This document shows, one piece after another, positions 21,823 through 32,486 of a DNA stretch of 64,000 nucleotides. The stretch comes from Arabidopsis thaliana. Its lineage: Eukaryota; Streptophyta; Magnoliopsida; Brassicales; Brassicaceae. The position numbers were made by a program, and so were the translations under genes. Position 1 is the stretch's first letter. Each line of letters starts with the position of its first letter. The DNA is taken from positions 20,941,971 through 21,005,970 of the forward strand of contig NC_003070.9 of NCBI RefSeq assembly GCF_000001735.4, given 5' to 3'. The notes beneath the pieces were generated by a model. The model saw only the letters and a list, made by a program, of their open reading frames with translations. It was not told the DNA's origin and ran no database searches.

Positions 21823-24211
21823 ATGGCGAGAGCAGCTTGTAGCAGTGTCGTCACGGCTATGGCTTTGTTACCCTCTAAGTCTCTTCTCTGTAGAAACCAG
21901 TTATTATTCTCCGGTAATTCCAAGTTCGTCGGAGTTTTGACTCTCCAGAAGCGATGCTTTTCCTCCAAAGTAAGCATGAGTTTGAAAGCTGGTATCGTCG
22001 GTCTTCCTAACGTCGGAAAGTCTACTCTTTTTAACGCCGTCGTAAGTCCCATTGATGCACTTGTCGTTCTTCTTTACTCTTCTTCTTCTCTGAGGCATTT
22101 CGTCAAACACCTTATGTGATTGTCTCAGGTTGAGAATGGAAAGGCTCAAGCTGCTAATTTTCCCTTTTGTACGATTGAGCCTAATGTGGGTATTGTTGCT
22201 GTTCCTGATTCGCGTCTTCAAGTGCTTTCTAAACTTAGTGGTTCTCAGAAAACGGTTCCTGCTTCTATTGAGTTTGTGGACATTGCTGGTCTTGTCAAGG
22301 GTGCTAGTCAAGGCGAAGTCAGATTCTTTTCTCTCCTCTCTTTCTATCTCAATGAAGATAATTCCTTTACCCAACTCACAAGTTTTGATTTTTTTTGTAG
22401 GGTTTAGGCAATAAGTTCTTATCTCACATCAGAGAAGTTGATTCCATCCTCCAGGTTCATTTCTTATCTCTTGTTTGCATCAGTACTTGCTTATGTTCCT
22501 TCTGGATATGTAACTATTTTCAATTCAGGTGGTGAGATGTTTTGAGGACAATGACATTATTCATGTGAATGGTAAAGTTGATCCAAAGTCTGACATTGAT
22601 GTCATCAATCTCGAGCTTATTTTCTGCGACTTAGATCAGGTACACTCAGAGCCATTCTCTTCATACTCTTGTATAACTTTGATTCTCAGCTTAATTTCTG
22701 TTTCATGTTCAATGAGCTCTTCATTTCTCGAGCTATGCACTTGCGTGAACACACCCTGCCTGGTGTTTAGGATTTTGTTTTCTTGATCTTCTACTAGGGA
22801 GAGTATTGATCTTCTTTCTTATCTGTGTTCAAAAAACTCTGGAGCAGTCACCTTTGTATCTTAAACAGAGTTGATAAAGCTAATTTACATCTTTTGCAAG
22901 AAATGCAGATTGGTAAAAGGATCGAGAGACTAAAGAAAGGGAAGGCTAAGGATTCACAATCCAAAGTCAAGGTAGAAAATTTGGCTAGAGAAACTACTGA
23001 CTTCTCATAATCTAGTCTGCTACTGATATTCACAATGTGTATGTGATATTCTATGACACAGGAGGAAGCTGAAAAATCTGCTTTGGAAAGAATTCAGGAA
23101 GCTCTTCTGGAAGGAAAACCTGCACGGTCAGTTGCATTGTCCGATCTCGAGATGGAAGTTGTAAAGCATCTCTGCTTGCTTACAATGAAACCTATGATCT
23201 ACGTGGCAAATGTTGCTGAAACTGATCTTGCTGAGCCAGAGAAGAATGCTTACGTTGAAGAAGTGAAGGGTCTTTCTTCTGATTTGCAGTCCGGACATGT
23301 AGTTGTTTCAGCACAGGTCTGGATCATTGTCTATTTACATCGTATGCTTTGACTTTTTCACGCATGTATTTTACTTGAAATGTTCTTCCACTACTTGACA
23401 AAATCTTCCTTTCCTGGAAGCAGGTTGAGTCAGAGCTAACCGAACTTCCTCTTGAAGAACGCACAGAATATTTGAACTCTCTTGGTGTCAGTGAAAGTGG
23501 CCTCGGGAACCTTATCAGGGCAACATACAGCCTGCTAGGTTTGCAGACATATTTCACTTCTGGTGAAAAGGTGAAGAAGATATAGAAACACAAAAACTTG
23601 TTGTAGAACATATACATAAACTCTAACATGTTCATTCTTTATGGCAGGAAACAAGAGCATGGACAATACACGCTGGTTAGTTTCCAGTCAGTAGGGTTCT
23701 CAAAATGCGTTATATTTTTTGGAAATGTGTAGTAATTCGGTGGAAATTTATGTGGATACAGGCATGACTGCACCACAAGCTGCTGGCGTCATTCATTCTG
23801 ACTTTGAGAAAGGTTTTATTAGAGCTGAGACTGTAAGCATTTTTTTGTCTCTTAATGAATCACCCTATTCTGAACATGACCCATGGTCATGAAAATTGGA
23901 AATTGAAAGCTTCAAACTTATGGTTTTTTTCTTTCTTTCATATGAATCCAGACATAATTTCAATCGGTTTAATTGTTCAGGTTGCATATGAAGATTTTGT
24001 CACTGCTGGATCTATAGCAGCAGCAAGGGAGAAAGGACTTGTGAGTTTCTTCGTGATGTCCATAAATTGAGCTGCCTTGTACTAAAACATCTTATGATTC
24101 TCTTCTCACTGAGTTAGCTTGAATTTTTTATTTGTTTTGCAGTTGAGATCAGAGGGTAAAGAGTACATTGTTAAAGAAGGAGATGTGATGCTTTTCCGCT
24201 TCAACGTATAG
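21823..24211 (+). CDS. YchF/Obg-family P-loop NTPase, organelle-targeted
   Basis: Eleven exons: 21823-22041, 22129-22317, 22401-22454, 22529-22639, 22909-22971, 23062-23316, 23424-23570, 23648-23675, 23762-23832, 23981-24040, 24143-24211; 421 residues. Residues 1-50 are Ser/Arg/Leu-rich without acids, a likely plastid or mitochondrial transit peptide. The G domain follows: G1 [14 protein letters not shown], the PFCTIEPN switch I, G3 [10 protein letters not shown], and at G4 the sequence NVAE in place of NKxD. NxxE is the YchF hallmark and is linked to ATP rather than GTP preference. A coiled-coil insertion ([13 protein letters not shown]) and a C-terminal TGS-like domain ([26 protein letters not shown]) complete the family layout. 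YchF proteins bind ribosomes and act in stress and redox responses. This looks like the bacterial-type organellar paralog, probably At1g56050. Confidence 0.93.
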
Positions 24212-24766
24212 CATAACCCTGAGATCTCAATCACTTCTTCACAGAACACGACAGGTTGTGTTTCTGCGCGGCTTTTATTACATTGAGATTCATTGCTCTT
24301 GGTTTTGCAAAATATAGTGAGATCTTTCTTTTATTTATATACTCCAAGTAATTTTTATGATACAAAGATGAGATGTATAATTTTGGGTAGAACAAGAAAT
24401 GACATACTTCATGGGATTGGCAATGAGAATTTTATGCAATAATCATGTGTATCGACACCATTTCATTCCAGTTTATATGATGTGGGTTTTCTCTAAATTT
24501 TGGCTTGAGTGGCAAGATGCAAGAAATTGGATTTGCTGCCAAATGCTGACCATTTGGTTTTCGATGATAGTCAAAACTACTCAGAACAGGGAAATAACTA
24601 ATATACAAAAGAATAAGAATGTAATTACAAAACAACAACCAAATGTAACAAAATCAGAAATAGCAAACACTCAATCAAAACTTTATAAAAATGTACAAAG
24701 AAAACATCAAGAATCAAGACAAAAAGATCAGTAGAAGCTGTGTGTATAGTGTAGTGGGAGGATTCC
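24212..24766. other. Convergent 3' intergenic region
   Basis: Lies between the 3' ends of the YchF gene (plus) and the CYSTM gene (minus). The open frame at 24399-24734 has no homology I recognise and no promoter, so I do not call it. Confidence 0.6.
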
Positions 24767-25163
24767 CTAGAAGACACAATCCAAAACGCAGCAGCAGCAC
24801 ATTGCAGCCAAACTGCAACAGAAAAAAAAGATCAATATACAAAGGAAAAGAAAGGAGAAACAATTATAGATAGATGAAAAAGATAAAATTACCATCCACG
24901 TAAAAATCCACCACTGCCTTTGCTCTGACCCTCATGAGGAGGCTGCACAGTTTGGGGAGAGTCTTTCATCATCACCGGGTAACCCATCGGTGGCGGCGCT
25001 GTCACATACTGTGTCTCTGCCATTGTCTGCTTCATTTCTGCATATATATTTATAAATACATCAGTCACATTGATTATATGCGAAACTGAACTTAAAACAT
25101 ATATATCAGCAATTGTGTAATGTACAAGAATGACTCACCATGCTGTTGATGATACTGAGCCAT
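24767..25163 (-). CDS. Small cysteine-rich TM-module (CYSTM) protein
   Basis: Three small exons on the minus strand, 25163-25139, 25037-24893 and 24812-24767, give 71 residues: MAQYHQQHEMKQT..., a Pro/Gln-rich middle with APPPMGYPVM, and the C-terminal module GFLRGCLAAMCCCCVLDCVF. The final Cys cluster within a short hydrophobic segment defines the CYSTM family, tail-anchored or palmitoylated membrane proteins linked to stress tolerance and pathogen responses. No ORF on this strand is long enough to be found by length alone. The gene was built from the CCCC block and splice phases. A minus-strand TATAAATA lies 74 bases upstream of the ATG. Probably At1g56060. The biochemical function is unknown. 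Confidence 0.9.
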
Positions 25164-25236
25164 TGCTATGTCTGTGTAATGATGAGTTAAGAGAGATGAT
25201 GAATGATTTTTGTGAATTGCTTCAATTCAAAGTGTA

Positions 25237-25244
25237 TATTTATA
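25237..25244 (-). promoter_or_regulatory. TATA box of the CYSTM gene
   Basis: TATAAATA on the minus strand, about 75 bases 5' of the ATG at 25163. Confidence 0.65.
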
Positions 25245-26274
25245 CATTTTCTGACGTTATCTTCCGGTTTAAGATATTGAATTTGTTAGGAGGTGTGTTC
25301 GTAGAAACTTCCGGTTTCTAGCCAGACCGAACACGACACAACGCGTTTCAAATAAAAGTAGGAGGCGTCCTTGATTCTGGTCGTCTCTGAAGGTTCCAGG
25401 TCAAAACACTTCATAACGAGTCAATGGACGTGTTCTCACCGGTGTTTTGATAAGTAACCAACCTTATTGTTGCCTTGTACGACCCATAATCAATCATGTA
25501 TTTGGGCCAATGGTGTTAAATCACGAATCAGCTTATTAACTCTCTAAATGACATCCTCTTAAAACTAATACACAAGATCACCAAAGATTAATAAGTGATT
25601 CGTGATTTGGTGTCCAAACTGGACGTTTTATTTATAGATGAGATAATTAAACTAAGTGATAAATGAGCAATGTGGGTTTCCTTAGGAAATAGCCACCGAA
25701 CGCATCTTCTAAACACTATCGACTTGGAATATTTTTTAAGGAGCTCCCACTATTCAAGGGACCTGGCTGCATTCTTCAACATTCCAATTTACTAAATCAA
25801 CAACACCACAAATAATCCGTTACCATGTAAGTGAACCTAATGCATGACTGACAATTACAATCTCTAATAGAACAAAATCATACTCTGACACTGTTTATCA
25901 ACATCTCTGAAAGAAAATCTCATCCTACCTAAAAAACATGTCCTCTTCCAACATTCAATGATAAAACAGTCTGAGACTTAACACAATTACATCCTGTGTT
26001 CCGGTAAGTAACCTAAATAATATGCATGAATATATGAATGATCGGAAGAGAAAAGAATATAAAAAAAAAGAGCAAGACAGAATCAAAACCAAGATATTTG
26101 CGAACACAATAACAAAGTTCTCAACTAGGAAAAAAGTAAAAAACATTCAGGGGATGGCGAGAGAAAAGTCTTCACAATCCGTCATACCATAAGAGTATTA
26201 ATAAAACAAGACAAAATTAAGATAGAGAGAGTAGCAACCATTGGGAAAAAGGCTAGTACGAGTCTTGGTGAAGC
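25245..26274. other. Intergenic: CYSTM upstream region and eEF2 3' UTR
   Basis: No gene recognised. The right part (from about 26000) should be the eEF2 3' UTR. Confidence 0.55.
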
Positions 26275-29107
26275 TTAAAGCTTGTCTTCGAACTCAGATA
26301 GTGGAGTCATCGCTTCCTTCAATCCCTTCCTCTTCCTGATATCAGCCACCAAAACTGAAGCCTGAGTACCTGGCTCAAGAGGGTCAGAAGACATCATTTC
26401 CCAATGATCAAACACACACTGTGGGAATGCCTGTCCTGAGGTTGCTGCCCTAAGCTGACTTGAGAATCCGAAAGACTCCACAACAGGCAGGTATGCCTTG
26501 ATGTTGTACAAGGGAGTTCCTGGCCTCTGCATCTCCTCGAACACGTGTCCACGCTTCTGATTCAGCACACTGTAGATTCCTCCAAGAGCTCCCTCTGGTG
26601 CCTGGATCTCAACCATGTAAACCGGCTCCAAAAGTCTGGGCTTAGCTGTGATCTGGGAAGCGTATATGACCCTTCTGGCTGTGGGGATAACCTGACCACC
26701 TCCTCTGTGGATGGCATCAGAGTGAAGCACCACATCACATACCTCAAAACAGATACCTCTCATGTTCTCTTCAGCAAGAGGACCTTCCTTGGACGCCCAC
26801 TGGAAACCAGCAACAACTGAATCCTTGATTTCGTTAAGGTACTGAACTCCCTTACACATATCGACAACCATGTTAGGCCCTGTGGTTTCAGGTCCAAAAG
26901 CCCAGATCTTCTTTGCAAGATCCTTGTCCCATCCAAACTCCTCAGCCAAGATCTTGGATCTGATCTTAGGGTCATCCCTTGGGCCAATACGTCCATCATC
27001 AATAGCCTCAGCTAGACCTTCCTCCATGGGTCTTGCTTCCATGTACAGACGGTTATGCTTGTTAGGAGACTTACTCATAACTGTGCGAGTAGATCTATCA
27101 CAAACTGTCTCACGGAAGGAGACCACAGGGTCTGACTTGATAATTTCAGCACCACCCATGAAATCATCCTGAAGATCCTTAAGACAAATCTCAAGATGGA
27201 GTTCTCCTGCACCAGCAACAATGTGCTCACCTGATTCCTCCATTGTACACACAACCATAGGATCAGACTTGGCCAACCTCTTGAGACCCTCAACCAACTT
27301 GGGAAGGTCAGACGCAACCTTACACTGAACAGCAACACGAACAACAGGAGACACAGAAAACTTCATAGCACGAATGGGGTGAGCATCAACTTCCTTCTCA
27401 TTAGTCAATGTAGCATTCTTGGTGATGAACTGATCCAGCCCAACCATAGCAACAGTGTTACCACAAGGGACATCCTCCACTGTCTCTTGCCTCTTACCCA
27501 TCCAAATGACAGTCCTCTGAACACTCTTAGTGTACAGATCCTTCTTCTCACCAGGGATATAGTTGGGACCCATGATTCTGACCTTCATACCAGTAGAAAC
27601 CTTACCAGCAAAGACACGACCGAAGGCAAAGAATCTACCCTTGTCAGAGGCTGGAATCATCTTGGATACGTAGAGCATGAGAGGTCCATTGGGGTCACAG
27701 TTCCTGATGGCATTTGCATACTGATCATCAAGAGGACCTTCATACAGATTCTCAACACGGTACCTCTGGGCAGTGTGGGGAGATGGCAAATGAAAGATCA
27801 TCATCTCAAGTAGTGCAGTACTTGCAGGGAGCCAAGTCTGCATAACACGCTTCATTAGAGGTTTACCCATAAGCTCCTTCTCATCATTCTTCATTGAGAC
27901 ACCAAGCTTCGCCAACATAGGCCACAACTTATCCTTCTGGTCATTCATGCAAGTAGCAATAATTTGCTTGATGGGTTCATAGCAGAACTGAACAAACCCA
28001 CGCTTGCAGGTCGGGGAACCAGTGTTTTTGCCACTCCACTTCCTGGTGGCAGGGTCAAAGAAATTCTCACCCCAGAGCCTCTCCATCATCTTAGATTCAA
28101 CAACACCGAACTTGGAAGCATACATCTTGGCGAAGTTGGTCAGTGTAAACGCCCATCCATGGAGACCAGCAGAAAACGCCACAGTTCCCTTCTCTGGGTA
28201 AACCTGAACATCACCAAGGAGAGGATCCTCGTATGTAGCCATGATGACATTAGCGTTCTCAATAACCCTCGAGAAAGTCTGGTAAGCCTCCTCACCATCA
28301 ACCTGAAGCTCAAGGAAACACCTGTCCATCTTGTTGACAGTCAAGACAGGTCGAATCCTCTCACCAAGAGCCTGACGTAGAACAGTCTCAGTCTGAACAC
28401 ACACACCCTCAATGCAGTCGACCACCACAAGAGCACCATCAGTAATACGGAGAGCAGCAGTAACCTCAGAAGAAAAGTCAACGTGCCCAGGTGAATCAAT
28501 AAGATTGATGAGGTACTCGTTTCCGTCTCTGGCTCCAGTGAAACTCTTCAAGGATTCATCAGTCATCTCGTAGTAGAGAGAAATACCAGTGGACTTGATA
28601 GTGATACCACGTTCAGCCTCATCAGCTCTGGTATCAGTCATACGAACATCACCAGCAACCTCTTGGGCAATGATACCAGCAGCAGCAACCAAAGAATCAG
28701 TAAGAGTGGATTTCCCTGTTGATCATGAAATAAAGATGCATTAGTTTAAACTTTTTTAAACGTTCAGCAAACTCAGAAAACAGATAAGAGACGCTATTAA
28801 TTTCAAAACAGACTATAAACATTAGTATATAAAGAGATGCATTAGATTCAGATTACAATTCGACCAGCAAATTCAGTAAACAAACAAGAGATCAAAACTG
28901 ACAAGAATAGTACAAAAAAAGTGATGAAGATTATACCGTGGTCGACATGAGCAATAACAGACATATTACGGATGTTGTGTTTGTAGTCCATAATCCTTCG
29001 AAGCTCATCAGCTGTAAACTTCACCTGCAAGTTCATAAAATCGTTATATGCTTGTATCCACATAGTAATAATGTAAATAAATGTAAGAAAAACAAAAGTC
29101 TTACCAT
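26275..29107 (-). CDS. LOS1: Translation elongation factor eEF2 (LOS1)
   Basis: Coding exons on the minus strand: 29107-29105 (only the ATG), 29024-28937 and 28715-26275; 843 residues, the normal eEF2 length. The GTPase domain shows AHVDHGKSTL (G1), RGITIKST (switch I), DSPGHVDF (G3) and NKMD (G4). RMTDTR before switch I corresponds to the animal eEF2-kinase target region. In domain [13 protein letters not shown] includes the histidine modified to diphthamide, the target of ADP-ribosylating toxins. The protein translocates peptidyl-tRNA on the cytosolic ribosome. The los1-1 mutant allele impairs cold-induced protein synthesis. The start is fixed by homology: M is followed at once by an intron, then [14 protein letters not shown] leader intron lies further upstream. 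Corresponds to At1g56070. Confidence 0.97.
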
Positions 29108-29141
29108 TTTGTCAAACTTTTGATTGTCACCTACAAAATCT

Positions 29142-29695
29142 CTGCAATATCATCACAAAAACATAAAGAATTAGCAAATTGAAATATTTTAATACTAAAC
29201 AGACACTAACCATGGAGACTTTAGCTTAGCTTATACAGAATAAGAGAAACTGAGACCAACACAAAAACATGTACATCAAATGCATAGAGGTTAAATTTAA
29301 CAAAGAACAAAAACACACAACGAACAAAATAAAACCTGCAAATCTATACATGATGATAAATATAAAATCAGCGGCGATGATCGGAGAATCACACTGAACC
29401 AGTTTTTGGATGATCGACTACTACATGGATAACAATATCAATCAAAACTGAAAACACAACAGACTTGTAAGAAAACTTTGACATATTCAGATTATTATCT
29501 ACGAGGGATCTACCAAAACCAGATCGATGCACAACAAACGGTAAGAAACAACAGAACCATGGAAACAAAGTGCTATAAACATAGATCAACAGCAAGACTC
29601 CATCATCTAAACACCAAATCGTGACAAAATTCCTAAATCAAACCAAGGAAGATGAAATTGAATCGATGAAGAGAGGATCTACACAAGGGACTAAC
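29142..29695 (-). other. 5' UTR intron of eEF2
   Basis: Donor AAG|GTTAGT at 29695 and acceptor TTGCAG ending at 29142 bound a leader intron of 554 bp. The next exon (29141-29105) is only 37 nt and ends with the ATG. Leader introns of this kind often raise expression in plant housekeeping genes. Confidence 0.75.
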
Positions 29696-29815
29696 CTTAG
29701 AGAGAAAGATGAGAACGAGAGAAAGAAAAGAGGTGCAAGGAGGCAGGCGTCTAGCAGCCTAAAGCTTATTATATAGTAACCAAGGAAGATGCTCTGAGTA
29801 TATCCCTTGTTTCTC

Positions 29816-29870
29816 GTTTAGGGTTTTCGCTCTCTTAATGGGCCTTAATGGGCCAATACTCATCGGGCCA
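29816..29870 (-). promoter_or_regulatory. eEF2 promoter: telo-box and site II motifs
   Basis: AAAACCCTAAAC on the minus strand (29816-29827) sits next to TGGGCC at 29839-29844 and 29849-29854 and a related CGGGCC at about 29864-29869. This is the same motif set as in the RPL41 and NOP56 promoters. Confidence 0.78.
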
Positions 29871-30583
29871 ATATCATTAATTCTGGTTAAGTGTCTATTG
29901 AGTTTTTTAATCTTCATGAGCCCATGCATCATCGATTTAATCTTCATAAGTACACACGCTCAATTCAATAATCGAAGTAACAAAGATACTAAATTAAATC
30001 ACTTTCACTGTAAACCGAGACCTTATTATTACATATCATTTGTTCATCTGTTTAATTAAATCAACAAGGAATGAATGATGATACATTAATCTTGTTTCCG
30101 TTATCTATATATACATTTTTGGAGGGGATTTTTGAAGATAATGTTGAAGATTTGAGCCATAATTCAACAATTAATTCAAATGGGTGGGTTTTACCCGGTT
30201 TAACTCTGTTCGGATTCTGGATAACATGTTTAATTCTGTTCTGATCTTAGATAACATTAATTTTTGGAAAAGTTACCTAAAAACTAATAATTAAAAACGA
30301 AAATTAATGATTTAATTACCAAATTTAATATAAACAATATCTCTAAACTAACCATATTTCTTATTTACCTTAACTAATTTCCTAAAATATTTCTACCTAA
30401 TTTAAACATAAATATATAATTCTTCTTTCAATTTTATTTGATCTTATACTTTATTTATTTTGAATTTATATAAAATATATATAATTAATAAAATATTATA
30501 TTTTTTTCTGAATATGATGTAATTCTAATTTTTTTAAATGGACATATATTATTCAACCTATGAAGAAATAATATGTGTACAAT

Positions 30584-30635
30584 GTCCCACATCGCTTAGA
30601 AAAATTGGACAATGGTTCAGACCCATATTATAAAA
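30584..30635 (+). promoter_or_regulatory. snRNA-type promoter module, copy 1 (USE + TATA)
   Basis: GTCCCACATCG (30584-30594) is an exact match to the plant upstream sequence element RTCCCACATCG. TATAAAA begins at 30629, 34 bases after it. In plants, a USE-TATA gap of about 33-34 bases selects RNA polymerase II, and about 23-24 selects Pol III. No known U-snRNA sequence follows. Confidence 0.6.
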
Positions 30636-31144
30636 GGACCAAAATGATTCTGATTACGAATGAGCAGGAAGCTTGATTTATCAGGCGTCCAAAATTAAAA
30701 TAGTTATCCGATTTTACTGGGATTTTTTATTTTAAAGAATTGAAACTTTAAAATGTCTCAAAAAATTATAAATATTATAACTTTATCAAAAGTTAAATAT
30801 TATAATTTTAAATTTTTTTATAAAGTTTATCTTTAAAAAATGCTTTAAATATTTATAATTTTAAAACTTATAAAGTTTTAAGAATTATAAATTGAATTTT
30901 ACAAGAAATTTAACATTATAAATATATAAAAAATTTATTAATACGAGACGATATATTACAGAAAAAATCTTAAATATAACAATCAAAATTCAATGATGAA
31001 TTTTGGGTCGATATTGTATTTTTTTAAGTTCCAAATTTTATAATATTGAAATTTATAAGAAAATGACAAAATTATGTTTAATTTCACGTGACTGGGTTAT
31101 ATGGTAGGACGGGTTTGGGTGGATAATAATTACGATTTTAGAAT

Positions 31145-31197
31145 GTCCCACATCGCTTAAAAAAATTGGACAATGGTCAAGAGCCATACTATAAAAA
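31145..31197 (+). promoter_or_regulatory. snRNA-type promoter module, copy 2 (USE + TATA)
   Basis: GTCCCACATCG at 31145-31155 and TATAAAAA from 31190, again with 34 bases between. The roughly 70 bases downstream (to about 31265) are conserved with copy 1, including gattacgaatgagca. Confidence 0.6.
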
Positions 31198-31782
31198 GGA
31201 CCAAAATGATTTCGATTACGAATGAGCATGAAACTTGATTTATGAGGTGTCCAAAATTAAAATGGTTTGTTTACTAGGGTTATTTATTTTAAAAAATTGA
31301 AACTTTAAAAAGTTTAAAAAATTATAAATTAAATTTTACAAGAAATTTAAACAATATAAAAGATATTAATACGGGACGATATACTGCGAGAGAAATCTTA
31401 GATATAACACTCAAAATTCAATGATGAAGTTTGGGTCAATATTAATCTTTTTTGAAGTTTCTAATTTTATAAATATTTGAAATTTATAATAAAATGACAA
31501 ATTTGTGTTTAATTTCACGGGACGGGGTTATATGGTGTGACGGGTTTGAGTGGATAATAACATGGGATAGTATGCTATGGAAAAAAACATATAATAACAA
31601 TCATAATATAATTATATAATCTTAAACACTAAACAAAATTAACAATATTAAAAAAAAAAACTTAAAACTTTAATTTTTTTAAAACACATTTTGATTCTTT
31701 TATAAGAAATTTAAACATTATAAATATTTAAACATTATAAATATTTAAACATTATACTACGGGTGAAATTTTATAATTGACT

Positions 31783-32116
31783 GTTTGGGTTGATAAGAAT
31801 TTGCGATAGAATTAGGAGTGAAATCCTAGAATGATAATTAAAATATAATTATACAATTAAATACTACCACGGGTGAAATCCTAGAATTGACGGGCTTGAT
31901 TCGATATTAATATGGGATGGTGTACTACGGAATATTTTAGAATTGTCTGGTTTGGGTTGATAATAATTTGCGATAGAATTAGGAGTGAAATCATAGAATG
32001 ACAATTAAAATATAATTATACAATTAAATACTACCACAGGTGAAATCATAGAATTGACGGGTTTGATTCGATATTAATATGGAATGGTGTACTACGGGTG
32101 AAATCCGAGAAACAAC
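31783..32116 (+). repeat. Two 167-bp tandem repeats near the Helitron 3' end
   Basis: Units start at 31783 and 31950 with gtttgggttgataa and run through aattaggagtgaaatc and gattcgatattaatatgg. Confidence 0.8.
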
Positions 32117-32486
32117 AATCAAAATACAATTATACAATATTAAACATTTAACAAAATAAACAAATACAACTTAAAACTTTAAAATTTGAGTTATAAAATT
32201 TCGTCTAGCGGTGAATTATACATTTAAATCAAACAATAGCATAAATTTATTAAATCATCCTAAAAAATATTCAATTATTTTTTATTTAATAAAAATATAG
32301 GTCCGCGGTATACCGCGGGTTAATATCTAATAAAGATATAAACTCTTAGTCTTAGCAAAAGAACTGGGACTTGCAAGAACAAAATTCCCTGATTCTCTTC
32401 TATGGTTAAAGAGGTTTTACAAATTTGAAATCAGTCATGACTAATTGGTCATGAAAAGAAAGCTTAGAAGTTGGTGAGTTTTTGTT

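Larger units (their letters stand above)
30580..31560 (+). repeat. Tandem duplication inside the Helitron
   Basis: 30580-31140 and 31141-31560 share the USE block at their starts, then aattttacaagaaattta, acgatatattac/acgatatactgc, caaaattcaatgatga and the ending ggttatatggt-gacgggttt-gtggataata. The second copy is shorter. Confidence 0.8.
30104..32330 (+). mobile_element. Non-autonomous Helitron-like element
   Basis: The 3' end is diagnostic: a perfect palindrome CCGCGGTATACCGCGG (32303-32318), eight bases, then CTAA followed by T. Helitrons end in CTRR, preceded by a short GC-rich hairpin, and insert between A and T. A plausible 5' end is the TC at 30104-30105, preceded by A (tta|TCTATATATAC). 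The interior is extremely AT-rich, has no protein coding capacity, and consists of tandemly repeated blocks (30580-31560 and 31783-32116). The 3' end is well supported; the 5' boundary is tentative. Confidence 0.65.

Noticed and set aside
24399..24734. 111-codon ORF between the YchF and CYSTM genes
   Set aside because: It lies in convergent 3' UTRs and has biased Lys/Asn/Gln composition from AT-rich sequence.
30644..30720. A known U-snRNA downstream of the USE/TATA modules
   Set aside because: None of the U1, U2, U4, U5 or U6 5' sequences that I know is present after either module, so only the promoter resemblance is reported.
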